From assembly GCF_037083825.1 (NCBI RefSeq), contig NZ_JBAPLU010000020.1, positions 1-64,000 on the forward strand: DNA of 64,000 bases. Direction: 5' to 3'. Origin of the DNA: Klenkia sesuvii. Lineage in GTDB: Bacteria > Actinomycetota > Actinomycetes > Mycobacteriales > Geodermatophilaceae. The notes below the pieces were generated by a model. It was not told where the DNA came from, searched no databases, and worked only from the letters and a program-made list of their open reading frames with translations. Positions 50,870 to 58,717 of this stretch are shown here, in pieces. The position numbers were made by a program, and so were the translations under genes. Position 1 is the first letter of the stretch; every line of letters begins with the position of its first letter.

Positions 50870-51694
50870 CTACGCCAGCCGCAGACCCTTGAACTCCGCC
50901 GCCTGGCCGGCGATCGCCTTCTCGGTGGGCAGCCGCTCCATCGACGACGCACCGAAGAACCCGGCGACACCAGTCGTGCGCTCCAACACGTACTGCGCAT
51001 CAGCCGGATCGGCGATCGGCCCGCCGTGGCACAGCACCAGCACGTCGTCCCGCACCGCCACCGCCGCGTCGCGCAGCTCCTGCACCCGCGCGACCGCGTC
51101 GTCCAGGGTCATCGCCGTCTGCGCGCCGATGGTCCCGCTGGTCGTCAGCCCCATGTGCGGCACCAGCACGTCCGCCCCCGCCTCGGTCATGGCCACCGCC
51201 TGCTCGGCGTCGAACACGTAGGGCGCCGTCACCAGCCCGCGCTCGTGGGCCGCCCGGATCATCTCGACCTCCAGGTCGAAGCCCATCCCGGTCTCTTCGA
51301 GGTTCGCCCGGAACGTGCCGTCGATCAGCCCGACCGTCGGGAAGTTCTGCACCCCCGCGAAGCCGATCCGCACCAGCTCGTCGAGGAACGGACCCATCAG
51401 CCGGAACGGGTCGGTGCCGCACACCCCGGCCAGCACCGGGGTGTCCCGCACCACCGGCAGCACCTCGCGCGCCATGTCGACCACGATCGCGTTCGCGTCG
51501 CCGTAGGGCATCAGCCCGGCCAGCGACCCCCGGCCGGCCATCCGGTAGCGCCCCGAGTTGTAGATGATCAGCAGGTCGACCCCGCCGGCCTCCGCAGCCT
51601 TCGCCGACAGGCCCGTGCCGGCGCCCGCGCCGATGATCGGCCGGCCAGCGGCGGCGGTCTCCCGCAGTCGCGCTCGTGCGGTCGCGGCGTCCAT
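50870..51694 (-). CDS. Phosphoenolpyruvate hydrolase-family TIM-barrel protein
   Basis: 274 aa from ATG 51694. TIM barrel of the PF09370 group: RPIIGAGAGTGLSAKAAEAGGVDLLIIYNSGRYRM, VLAGVCGTDPFRLM, GVQNFPTVGLIDG, VLVPHMGLTTSGTIG and VLCHGGPIADPADAQYVL. Proteins of this group are annotated as phosphoenolpyruvate hydrolase-like and form the C-terminal half of the plant virus-resistance protein Tm-1. It is coupled to the preceding gene by TGATG. Confidence 0.88.
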   Translation of the reverse strand: MDAATARARLRETAAAGRPIIGAGAGTGLSAKAAEAGGVDLLIIYNSGRYRMAGRGSLAGLMPYGDANAIVVDMAREVLPVVRDTPVLAGVCGTDPFRLMGPFLDELVRIGFAGVQNFPTVGLIDGTFRANLEETGMGFDLEVEMIRAAHERGLVTAPYVFDAEQAVAMTEAGADVLVPHMGLTTSGTIGAQTAMTLDDAVARVQELRDAAVAVRDDVLVLCHGGPIADPADAQYVLERTTGVAGFFGASSMERLPTEKAIAGQAAEFKGLRLA

Positions 51695-52923
51695 CAGTTC
51701 CCTCCAGCGGTGATCAGGGCGTGCAGCCGCTCGGCGGCCAACCGGCCGAAGCCGGGGTCGTTGATCGCGCCGTCCCAGTCGGTGACCGGCACGCCCGTAC
51801 CGGTCAGACCGTCCCGGACGGCGGTGAAGAGCGCGTCGTCCGCCTCGGGGTCCGCGAACGGACCGCCGGGAACGTCGATGCCGGACACCCCGCCCATCGG
51901 CAGCAGCACCTCGGCCGGACCGGTGGCCGCGGCGACCTTGGCCGCGACTCGCCGTCCCAGCTCCGCACTCTCCGCGGGCGTGGTGCGCATCAGCGTGACG
52001 GTGGGGTTGTGCACCAGGAATTGGCGGTCGGCGAACTCGGCCGGCACCGTCTCCCGGCCGCCGAAGTTGACCATGTCCAGCGCCCCGACGCTCACCACCT
52101 GCGGGATGCCGCGCCGTCCGGCGGCCTCCAGCCGGTGCGGGCCCGCGGTGAGCACCCCGCCGACGAGATCGTCGGCGAGCTCGGTGGTGGTCAGGTCGAG
52201 CACGCCTGCGAGCAGCCCCGCGCCGGCCAGGCCCTCCATCGCCCGCCCGCCGGCACCGGTCGCGTGGAAGACCAGCACCTCGTAGCCCAGCTCGGTCAGC
52301 CGGGCCCGGGCCTCGTCGACCGCGGGCGTGGTCAGCCCGAACATGCTCGCGCCGATCAGCGGCCTTTCGTCGGCCACCGGCTCCGCCGTCCGCCGCTCGT
52401 AGGCGGCCGCCATGCCGGCCGCTGCGGCCGCGGCATTGCCGAGCACCGCACGCGAGATGGAGTTCAGCCCCGAGATGTCGACGACGGAGTACATGAGCGT
52501 GACGTCGGACTGCCCGACGTAGGGCGACACGTCCCCCGACGCCATGGTCGACACCAGCACCTTCGGCACCCCGACCGGCAGCGCCTGCATCGCCAGCGCC
52601 GCGATCGACGAGCCCCCGGACCCGCCGACGGCCAGCACCGCGTGCAGCCGCCCCTGCTCGAACAGCTCCCGGACGACGACCGCCGCGCCCCGGCCCATCG
52701 CGTCCATCACCGCCCCGCGGTCCCGCGCCTCCAGCAGCGGCCCGACGTCCACCCCCGACCGCGAAGCGACCTCGGACGACGGCACGTCGGCCGGCGCCCC
52801 CTCGGTGAAGCTGCCGACGTCGACCGACACCACGTTGCACCCCGCGGCCTCGAGCTGCGCGCGCAGCCAGCCGTACTCCTCGCCCTTGGTGTCGAGCGTG
52901 CCCAGCAGAACCACGGTCGCCAT
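51694..52923 (-). CDS. Tm-1-like ATP-binding domain protein (UPF0261)
   Basis: 409 aa. ATP-binding domain of the Tm-1 N-terminal half: VVLLGTLDTKGEEYGWLRAQLEAAGC, VLAVGGSGGSSIAALAMQALPVGVPKVLVSTMASGD, VDISGLNSISRAVLGNAAAA, GASMFGLTTPAVDEAR, VLVFHATGAGGRAME and VVSVGALDMVNFGG. In plants this domain binds ATP and the viral helicase. In bacteria it is of unknown role. First gene of a two-gene unit with the TIM-barrel protein (1-base overlap). Confidence 0.93.
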   Translation of the reverse strand: MATVVLLGTLDTKGEEYGWLRAQLEAAGCNVVSVDVGSFTEGAPADVPSSEVASRSGVDVGPLLEARDRGAVMDAMGRGAAVVVRELFEQGRLHAVLAVGGSGGSSIAALAMQALPVGVPKVLVSTMASGDVSPYVGQSDVTLMYSVVDISGLNSISRAVLGNAAAAAAGMAAAYERRTAEPVADERPLIGASMFGLTTPAVDEARARLTELGYEVLVFHATGAGGRAMEGLAGAGLLAGVLDLTTTELADDLVGGVLTAGPHRLEAAGRRGIPQVVSVGALDMVNFGGRETVPAEFADRQFLVHNPTVTLMRTTPAESAELGRRVAAKVAAATGPAEVLLPMGGVSGIDVPGGPFADPEADDALFTAVRDGLTGTGVPVTDWDGAINDPGFGRLAAERLHALITAGGN

Positions 52924-53301
52924 TGACCGCCTCCTCCCTCGTCGAGCCCAGCGTCGTCCACTCCGCGCACGACCACCACCGCGCGTACTTCCCCGGGGCG
53001 GTCCCGGTCCGGGAAGATGCCGCGTGATGACTGCACAGGAGCCCGACCCGCACTCGATCAGACGTCGTCAGGCGGCGTGCGCCGAGGACGTGGCCATCCT
53101 CGTCCAGGACCAGGAGCCCGATGAGCTCGAGGGACTGGCTGACCACGTCAGCCGCCAACCTCTCGACCACCTGGACTGAGACGTCATTCAGCCGCGGCGC
53201 CCGTCACCTCCGGTTCGACATCGAGGTCGACGGCTTCGGCCGAGATGCGAACCCCGGTCGCCCAGAAGGCGCACCGTTCTGGGCCACCGGGGTTCGAGGG
53301 G
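52924..53301. other. Spacer with a possible small ORF and a terminator-like hairpin
   Basis: 378 bp. On the plus strand an ATG at 53027 opens a 50-codon frame ending at 53179 (MTAQEPDPHSIRRRQAACAE start). It has no convincing ribosome site and no recognised homology, so I do not call it a gene. The hairpin at 53248-53296 closes the region. Confidence 0.35.
53248..53296. terminator. Long hairpin 3' of an aldo/keto reductase
   Basis: 20-nt arms (53248-53267 and 53277-53296) match at 19 of 20 positions around a 9-nt loop. It ends 5 bp before the stop codon side of the minus-strand reductase gene and is its likely terminator. Confidence 0.7.
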
Positions 53302-54339
53302 TCATCGGCGGCGCAGCGAGGCGTCGGTGATCGACGGCGGGGCGTAGCCGGCGTCGTCGGCGCGGATGTTGGTACCCGGCGGCACGATCTCGTCGATGGC
53401 GTCCAGGACGTCGTCGGACAGCTCGACGTCCACCGCCGGCAGCTGGCTGGTCAGCTGCTCCATCGTCCGCGGGCCGATGATCGCCGAGGTCACCCCCGGG
53501 TGCCGGATCGTGAACGCGATCGCCAGCTGCGGCAGGCTCACCCCGGCCTGCTCCGCCACCCCGGCCAGCGCGTCGGCGGCGTCCAGCTTGCGCTGGTTGA
53601 CCGGGTCCGACAGGTCGTAGCGGCCGGCCATCCGGCCACCCATCGCCGAGGCGCGATGCGTCTCCGGGGCATCAGCACCCTTGCGCCACTTGCCCGACAG
53701 CCATCCACCAGCCAGCGGGCTCCACACCAGCGTGCCCATGCCGTACTCCTGGGTCATCGGCAGCAGCTCGCGCTCGATGCCTCGCACCAGCATCGAGTAC
53801 GGCGGCTGCTCGGTCACGAACCGGCCGCTGTGCCGCAACGACGCCGCCCATTGCGCCTGCACCACCTGCGAGGGCAGGAACGTCGACGAGCCGAAGTAGC
53901 GGATCTTGCCGGCCCGCTGCAGGTCGGTCAGCGCGTCGAGGGTCTCCTCGATGTCGGTGTCCTCCGACGGCCGGTGGATCTGGTAGAGGTCGATGTGGTC
54001 GGTCTGCAGCCGCCGCAGGCTGTTCTCCACCTCGGTGACCAGCCACCGCCGGCTATTACCCTGCTGATTGGGGTCCTCCCCCATCGCGCCGTGCGCCTTG
54101 GTCGCCAGGACGACGTCGTCCCGCCGTCCACCGGCGAGCGCCTTGCCGACGATCTCCTCGGACTCCCCCGCCGAGTAGACGTCGGCGGTGTCGACGACGT
54201 TGATCCCGGCGTCGAGGGCGGCGTGAATGATCTTGACCGACTCGTCGTGGTCGGGGTTGCCCCACGCCCCGAACATCATCGCCCCCAGGCAGAGCGGGCT
54301 GACCTTCACACCGGTGCGTCCGAGCGCGCGCATCTCCAT
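53302..54339 (-). CDS. Aldo/keto reductase (second)
   Basis: 345 aa. AKR fold of the larger (AKR11/YajO) subgroup: MEMRALGRTGVKVSPLCLGAMMFG, NVVDTADVYSAGESEEIVG (Asp/Tyr), VVLATKAHGA (Lys), DHIDLYQIHRPSED (His), RYFGSSTFLPSQVVQAQWAA, FVTEQPPYSML and SAIIGPRTMEQL for NADPH. Broad carbonyl reductase. Different subgroup from the 25.1 kb enzyme. Single gene, followed by a strong hairpin. Confidence 0.93.
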   Translation of the reverse strand: MEMRALGRTGVKVSPLCLGAMMFGAWGNPDHDESVKIIHAALDAGINVVDTADVYSAGESEEIVGKALAGGRRDDVVLATKAHGAMGEDPNQQGNSRRWLVTEVENSLRRLQTDHIDLYQIHRPSEDTDIEETLDALTDLQRAGKIRYFGSSTFLPSQVVQAQWAASLRHSGRFVTEQPPYSMLVRGIERELLPMTQEYGMGTLVWSPLAGGWLSGKWRKGADAPETHRASAMGGRMAGRYDLSDPVNQRKLDAADALAGVAEQAGVSLPQLAIAFTIRHPGVTSAIIGPRTMEQLTSQLPAVDVELSDDVLDAIDEIVPPGTNIRADDAGYAPPSITDASLRRR

Positions 54340-54387
54340 GGTGGTTGCACGTCCCCACCATCGCCGTCGGCAAACCCGGCCAGGGAG

Positions 54388-54735
54388 CTACAGCTGCAGG
54401 TGCACCCGCAACGCGTCGTCGAGGTCGCGCATCAGGTCCGGCGGCACCTGGCCCAGCACGGGGCCGATGCGCTGGAGTGCCACGGAGCGCACCTGCTCGG
54501 CCTGCGCCTTCGAGTCCTGCCGCAATCCGGTCCGTTCGGCGGGCAGCAAGGTCTGGAAGGAGAACACTCGCGACACGTTGCTGGTCACCGGGACCACGGT
54601 GACCACGCCGCGTCCCAGCCGGGACGCCGTGGCGTTGGCCCGGTCGTTGCTCACCAGCACTGCTGGACGTTGCTTGTTGGCCTCGCTCCCACGCACCGGT
54701 TCCAGGTCGACCAGCCGTATCTCACCGCGGCGCAT
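54388..54735 (-). CDS. mazF: MazF/PemK-like toxin
   Basis: 115 aa from ATG 54735. MazF fold: RRGEIRLVDLEPVRGSEANKQRPAVLVSNDRAN, VVTVVPVTSNVSRVFSFQTLLPAERTGL, DSKAQAEQVRSVALQRI. The Arg and the Thr/Ser in the central strands form the ribonuclease site that cleaves mRNA at a short motif. Overlaps the antitoxin gene by 14 nt. Confidence 0.93.
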   Translation of the reverse strand: MRRGEIRLVDLEPVRGSEANKQRPAVLVSNDRANATASRLGRGVVTVVPVTSNVSRVFSFQTLLPAERTGLRQDSKAQAEQVRSVALQRIGPVLGQVPPDLMRDLDDALRVHLQL

Positions 54736-54952
54736 CGACGAGACCGTCCCCGAGCGTCGCATCCCACGCAGACCCGTCCCCCGCGGTCTCCCACTCGTCC
54801 CAGGCCGCGGCGTACTCCTCGCCCAGCTCCGCCTGCCTCAGCAGGTGGAGCGCGTGCTGGATGACGGCTGACCGCCCCCTCAGACCGGCGGTGCGGGCAT
54901 AGGCATCCAGCAGGGCGACGTCGTCCTCCGGGAGACTCACGCTCAACTTCAT
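54722..54952 (-). CDS. mazE: MazE-like ribbon-helix-helix antitoxin
   Basis: 76 aa. MKLSVSLPEDDVALLDAYARTAGLRGRSAVIQHALHLLRQ is a ribbon-helix-helix DNA-binding domain; the acidic C-terminal tail (EEYAAAWDEWETAGDGSAW) should bind and block MazF. The gene starts 7 bp from a short palindrome that likely serves as its operator. Precedes mazF, with which it overlaps by 14 nt. Confidence 0.9.
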   Translation of the reverse strand: MKLSVSLPEDDVALLDAYARTAGLRGRSAVIQHALHLLRQAELGEEYAAAWDEWETAGDGSAWDATLGDGLVDAPR

Positions 54953-54960
54953 ACCCCGAA

Positions 54961-54977
54961 TACTACCCCGAGTAGTA
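54961..54977 (-). promoter_or_regulatory. Palindromic operator of mazEF
   Basis: TACTAC and GTAGTA arms (54961-54966 and 54972-54977) separated by 5 bp, 9 bp upstream of the mazE ATG, in an AT-richer stretch. Consistent with ribbon-helix-helix binding by MazE for autoregulation. Confidence 0.55.
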
Positions 54978-55007
54978 GCAGGGGTAGCAGCGGTGGACGA
55001 ACCCGGG

Positions 55008-55973
55008 TCAGCTCAGGCGTGCGTCGTGGGCCGCCCGCACCGCGGCAGGGATTCGCCCCCTCGGGCTCACCTGGATGCCCTGCGCCGAGGCCCATGCCCT
55101 GATCTGCGCAGGCGTCGCCTCGGGCTCGGGGACCACACCGCCGGGCGCGAACGTCGACTCCAGCCCTGCCGTCGCCGCCGCACCCGACAGCTCGGCCAGG
55201 CACGCACCCAGCCACCGGTAGGCCCACTCCTGCGCCAGTGGCCGGGTCTCGCAGAACACCACCGGCACGCTGGGGAACCGGGCCTGCGCCTCCGCCAGCG
55301 CCTCGGCCGCCGCCGCGCCCCGCGCGTTCTCCAGCGCGAACAGCCGGCTGTAGCGGTCCTCGACCACCACCGCCGCCCGGGGCAGCCCGGCGAGCTCGGC
55401 CAGGGCGTAGGTCAGCCGCCCGGACAGCAGGCTGTTGCCCAGATCCGCGACACTCTTCCGCTCGACTGCCGCCAGCACCTCGCCGTCCGGACCGCAGACC
55501 GCGTAGTCCCCGGCCGAAAGCCGGCGGCGAGTGGTGCTCGCCTGCTGGTGACCGAAGCTCCACGGGTACTTCTCGCCGGTGTCGACGACGATCTCGAGCA
55601 CCTGACCGGACGCCCGCGCAGTGGGCACCGCCACCCGCGGCCGGGCCTGCTTCGTCGTCGACGGCGACTGCCAGAAGATCATCTCCCGGCCACGGGCCCG
55701 GGTGAGCACCAGCTGCGAGCGGTTCATCCGCGACCGCGCGAGCACCAGGTCGATGGCCGGTCCCCGCCGCGAGCAGCTGCGCACCTCGTGCCGCTCGATG
55801 ACTTCTGCGTCGGCGGGCCAGCTCTCAGCGCGGTGGCAGTAGACCTTCGTCGCGCCCGGCCACGTCTCCCGGGTCTTCAGCACGATGCCGTCGGGCCCCA
55901 GCGGCACCCGCACCAGAAAAGGGAGAGACGAGTCGGGTTCGGGGTTGCGGGCCACGAGGAGGTCGTCCGGCAC
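55008..55973 (-). CDS. ERCC4-domain nuclease with C-terminal Lsr2-like DNA-binding module
   Basis: 321 aa from GTG 55973; the in-frame ATG at 56033 would start inside a MerR-type operator and is doubtful. The ERCC4/XPF nuclease signature is AVERKSVADLGNSLL (V-E-R-K-S), with VVVEDRYSRLFA and FCETRPLAQEWAYRWL. The C-terminal TPAQIRAWASAQGIQVSPRGRIPAAVRAAHD is an Lsr2-type AT-hook-like DNA-binding tail. So this is a nuclease with its own DNA-binding tail. The middle (GREMIFWQSPSTTKQ) is unrecognised. Cuts structured DNA in the family. Divergent from merR. Confidence 0.88.
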   Translation of the reverse strand: MPDDLLVARNPEPDSSLPFLVRVPLGPDGIVLKTRETWPGATKVYCHRAESWPADAEVIERHEVRSCSRRGPAIDLVLARSRMNRSQLVLTRARGREMIFWQSPSTTKQARPRVAVPTARASGQVLEIVVDTGEKYPWSFGHQQASTTRRRLSAGDYAVCGPDGEVLAAVERKSVADLGNSLLSGRLTYALAELAGLPRAAVVVEDRYSRLFALENARGAAAAEALAEAQARFPSVPVVFCETRPLAQEWAYRWLGACLAELSGAAATAGLESTFAPGGVVPEPEATPAQIRAWASAQGIQVSPRGRIPAAVRAAHDARLS

Positions 55974-55996
55974 CCCAGCAGCCTCGCAGATTGATA

Positions 55997-56030
55997 TTGA
56001 CAGCAGCCCTATCGATAGTGATGCTGTCAA
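55997..56030 (+). promoter_or_regulatory. MerR-type operator
   Basis: Perfect 9-bp arms TTGACAGCA (55997-56005) and TGCTGTCAA (56022-56030) with a 16-bp spacer, one base before the merR ATG and 23 bp upstream of the divergent nuclease GTG. TTGACA can serve as a -35 box, so the site is well placed to control merR and possibly the nuclease gene. Confidence 0.65.
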
Positions 56031-56031
56031 C

Positions 56032-56664
56032 ATGCGTATCGCTGAGCTGGCCGCCGCGAGCGGGGTCAGCGCGACCTCCATCAAGTGGTACGTCAGCGAG
56101 GGCCTGCTGCCGCCCGGTGAGCGCACGGGCTACAACCAGACCGAGTACGGCAATGACCACCTCACCCGCCTGCGCCTCATCCGCAGCCTCGTCGAGGTCG
56201 GCGGGCTGTCCGTGGCCGCCGCCAAGGACGTGCTCGCCGCCGCCGACGACCCCGCCCACCCGTTCGGCGACACCCTCGGCATCGCCCAGGCGTCGCTGCC
56301 CCGGCCGACGTCCCCGCCGTCGACCGAGTCCCTGGCCCGCGTCGCCGACGTCGCCCGCCGGCAGGGCTGGGTCGTCCACGACGGCAACCCCGGCCTCGCC
56401 GCGGCCGCCGCCGTCCTCGACCGGTACCTCGCCCTGGGCCGTGACGACCTCGCCGCCGTCCTGCCCGCCTACGCCCGCGCCGCCGAGGTGGTCGCCGAGG
56501 CCGACCTCGACACCGTCTCCAAAAAGCTGGACGCCGGTCCCGCGACCGCCGCCCAGACCGTCGTCGTCGGCACCGTGCTCGGCGACGCCCTCCTCGCCGG
56601 TCTGCGCCGCATGGCGCAGGAGAGCGAGTCCGTCCGCCGTTTCGGAACCGGGAGCCCGTCATGA
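56032..56664 (+). CDS. MerR-family transcriptional regulator
   Basis: 210 aa from ATG 56032. N-terminal MerR DNA-binding domain: MRIAELAAASGVSATSIKWYVSEGLLPPGERTGYNQTEY, with the helix-turn-helix and the R-x-Y-like wing, then LTRLRLIRSLVEVGGLSVAAAKDVLAA. The C-terminal 130 residues are a helical effector-binding region. The start is immediately behind the perfect inverted repeat, suggesting autoregulation. Overlaps the downstream membrane-protein gene by 4 bp (ATGA). Confidence 0.92.
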   Translation: MRIAELAAASGVSATSIKWYVSEGLLPPGERTGYNQTEYGNDHLTRLRLIRSLVEVGGLSVAAAKDVLAAADDPAHPFGDTLGIAQASLPRPTSPPSTESLARVADVARRQGWVVHDGNPGLAAAAAVLDRYLALGRDDLAAVLPAYARAAEVVAEADLDTVSKKLDAGPATAAQTVVVGTVLGDALLAGLRRMAQESESVRRFGTGSPS

Positions 56665-57518
56665 CCGCCGTCCTCGACCGCCCCACCACCACCGCGCCCC
56701 GGCTCGACCGGGTGCTGCTCGGCGTCGCCGCCGTCATGGCCGCGACCGCGATCGTCACCGCCGTCCTGGCCCTCGTCGACCCGGTGCAGATCGCCGGCCG
56801 CAACGGCTGGCTGAAGCCGCTGAAGTTCTCGATCTCGATCGCCGTCTACGCACTCACGATCGCGTGGCTGCTCACCCTGCTGCCCGCCCGCCGGCAGCGC
56901 CTGGGCCGCGGCATCGCCTGGGTCATCGCCATCGCGATGGCGGTCGAGATGGCAGCGATCGTCGGGGCCGTCGTCCTGGGCACCACCAGCCACTTCAACG
57001 TCTCGACACCGTTCCACACCGCGGTGTGGGCGTCGATGGGCACCGCGATCGCCGCCGTCTGGCTGGTCACCGCGGTGCTCGCCGTCCTGCTGTGGCGGGC
57101 ACCCGACGACCCGGCGCGGCGGCTGGCGATCCGGGCCGGGCTGGTCGTCGGGCTGGCCGGCATGGCCGTCGCCTTCCTGATGACGTCGCCGACCCCCGGG
57201 CAGCTCTCCGACTTCCAGGGCATCGCCGGGGCGCACGCGGTCGGGGTGCCCGACGACGGCCCGGGCCTGCCGCTGCTGGGCTGGTCCACCACCGGCGGCG
57301 ACCTCCGGGTGCCGCACTTCGTCGGCATGCACGCCCTGCAGGCACTGCCGCTGCTCGCGTTCGGTCTCGAGGCGCTGCGCCGGCGGGTGCCCGCCCTGGC
57401 CTCAGCCGGCGCCCGGTTCCGGGTCGTCGCCGTCGCGTCGGCGGGCTACGCCGTCCTGACCGGTCTGCTCACCTGGCAGGCGCTGGCCGGCATCCCGGTC
57501 ACCGGCTTCCTGGGCTGA
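56661..57518 (+). CDS. Seven- to eight-helix membrane protein
   Basis: 285 aa. Hydrophobic segments near residues 17-40, 57-75, 83-110, 119-147, 150-175, 216-235 and 255-280. The loop ALVDPVQIAGRNGWLKPLKFSIS is the best conserved part; the family is not recognised with certainty. It is translationally coupled to the MerR regulator, so it is likely the regulator's main target, perhaps an exporter or sensor. No transport motif is evident. Confidence 0.75.
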   Translation: MTAVLDRPTTTAPRLDRVLLGVAAVMAATAIVTAVLALVDPVQIAGRNGWLKPLKFSISIAVYALTIAWLLTLLPARRQRLGRGIAWVIAIAMAVEMAAIVGAVVLGTTSHFNVSTPFHTAVWASMGTAIAAVWLVTAVLAVLLWRAPDDPARRLAIRAGLVVGLAGMAVAFLMTSPTPGQLSDFQGIAGAHAVGVPDDGPGLPLLGWSTTGGDLRVPHFVGMHALQALPLLAFGLEALRRRVPALASAGARFRVVAVASAGYAVLTGLLTWQALAGIPVTGFLG

Positions 57519-57544
57519 CGGGGGTCCCGCCCCACCGTTCCGCC

Positions 57545-57604
57545 GTCGAGTGGCGTCCGAGGGTTCACCAGCGGCCCGAGCAGAACCCTCAGGCGCCACT
57601 CGAC
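57545..57604. repeat. Dispersed palindromic element, copy 2
   Basis: 22-nt arms 57545-57566 and 57583-57604 (20 of 22 paired) around a 16-nt loop, 26 bp after the membrane-protein stop. The central 19-nt arms share pattern, spacing and loop length with the copy at 13445-13498, which is 44 kb away. Confidence 0.8.
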
Positions 57605-57832
57605 GTCGGCCCGGCCATCGGCGCACCGCCTCCTGACCAACTGCCGGTGCCACTGGTTCGGGGGGCAGCAGTGGGTGGCGGCATCGACGCTCACCCGGAG
57701 GACGAGCCGCCCGGTCGGCGGTGGCGTGCACTGGGACTCCCCTGCCTCGGCTGCCGCTTCCTCAGTCCGGTTCACCAGCGGCACCTCACTCATCCGTGGC
57801 CTCGAACCAGCTGACGGCGTAGAGGAGTGAGA
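57605..57832. other. No gene seen
   Basis: About 230 bp after the palindromic element and before the HhH protein stop codon. Reading frames here are short and lack ribosome sites; nothing more can be supported. Confidence 0.3.
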
Positions 57833-58525
57833 TCAGACGAAGGCGCGCTCGCGGATGCGCTCGGCGACGTCGGAGGGCAGCGGCACGTCGATGAGCACCT
57901 CGTCGACGGTGAACCATCCCGAGCCGGCTCGGCCGTCCCGGGCGGCGACGACGGCTGCGACCTGAGCTGGTGTGAGGTCACAGCGCTGCGCGATGACCGT
58001 CGCCGGCGCGCCGTTGATGTCGACCAGCCCGCCGTCGTCGAACCCCCGACCGAGGTCGGGCCGCCCGATCCCCAGCTCGCGCGCCATGGGCCGGTCGCGC
58101 GTCAACAGGTCACGGGCTTCGGCCCGCTTCTGCCGCGCGGCGAGCACAGCGGCGATGGCCGGATCGGCGTGCACAAGACGGTTCGGTTGCACCGCGCCGC
58201 CGTAGACCTCGCGGCGCAGCCCGTTCAAGCGGACCACCGCCACGACCGCAGCAGTCAGGGCCGAGAACCCCCCGAGGGTGCTGATGGCCGGGTTGCCCGA
58301 GGTGCCGTCGGGGTTCTGCTCAGGGGTGAGCGCCATCAGCACGACGAGGTAGACGGTCACGGCGGTGAACACGACCGCCCACCGGCGGACATCGGCCCGC
58401 TGCAGGCGCTGGGCCGCGTGCCAGAACGGCACGCAGGCGAGGAAGCCGACAGAGAGGCCCGCGAGGAGCAGGTACCAGATCCCCGCTCGCGGTCGAGTTC
58501 CCGGGGCCTTGTAGGGCACCGTCAC
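57833..58525 (-). CDS. Membrane protein with C-terminal helix-hairpin-helix
   Basis: 230 aa from GTG 58525. Two or three transmembrane helices (about 14-35, 46-66, 78-100), then a cytosolic tail with LLTRDRPMARELGIGRPDLGRGFDDGG, and a C-terminal LVDINGAPATVIAQRCDLTPAQVAAVVAARDGRAG that looks like a ComEA-type HhH (V-D-I-N...). The gene's GTG overlaps the stop of the 16-codon leader ORF by 4 bp. A DNA-binding role at the membrane is plausible. Confidence 0.75.
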   Translation of the reverse strand: MTVPYKAPGTRPRAGIWYLLLAGLSVGFLACVPFWHAAQRLQRADVRRWAVVFTAVTVYLVVLMALTPEQNPDGTSGNPAISTLGGFSALTAAVVAVVRLNGLRREVYGGAVQPNRLVHADPAIAAVLAARQKRAEARDLLTRDRPMARELGIGRPDLGRGFDDGGLVDINGAPATVIAQRCDLTPAQVAAVVAARDGRAGSGWFTVDEVLIDVPLPSDVAERIRERAFV

Positions 58526-58572
58526 CGGACCGCGCCCGGCGCACGGTCGACGCGCACAACCGTGTACTGCAT
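58522..58572 (-). CDS. 16-codon leader ORF coupled to the HhH membrane protein
   Basis: ATG 58572 follows AGGAGG by 10 nt, with a stretch AGTCCTC between, and encodes MQYTVVRVDRAPGAVR followed by TGA at 58522-58524. The TGA overlaps the GTG of the next gene. This is the strongest ribosome site in the region, while the HhH gene's own site is weak, so ribosomes probably load here. Coupling, rather than a product, is the likely purpose. Confidence 0.6.
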   Translation of the reverse strand: MQYTVVRVDRAPGAVR

Positions 58573-58717
58573 GAGGACTCCTCCTGTTCCGACCGACGGG
58601 ACCGACCTGGCCCGGGAGGCGGCGACGTGGTGATGACACGCCGGCCACGGGCCAACGGGCACCAGTGCAGGGTCGAGCGTGCGGGGACCGACGCCCAGCC
58701 TCGGTCCCCGCACCGGG

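Noticed and set aside
53027..53179. 50-codon plus-strand ORF
   Set aside because: No ribosome site, no homology recognised and an equally open minus-strand frame; kept only as a note in the spacer.
55974..56126. Upstream starts of the ERCC4 gene (ATG 56033 and beyond)
   Set aside because: They would place coding sequence over the merR operator and the merR gene itself.
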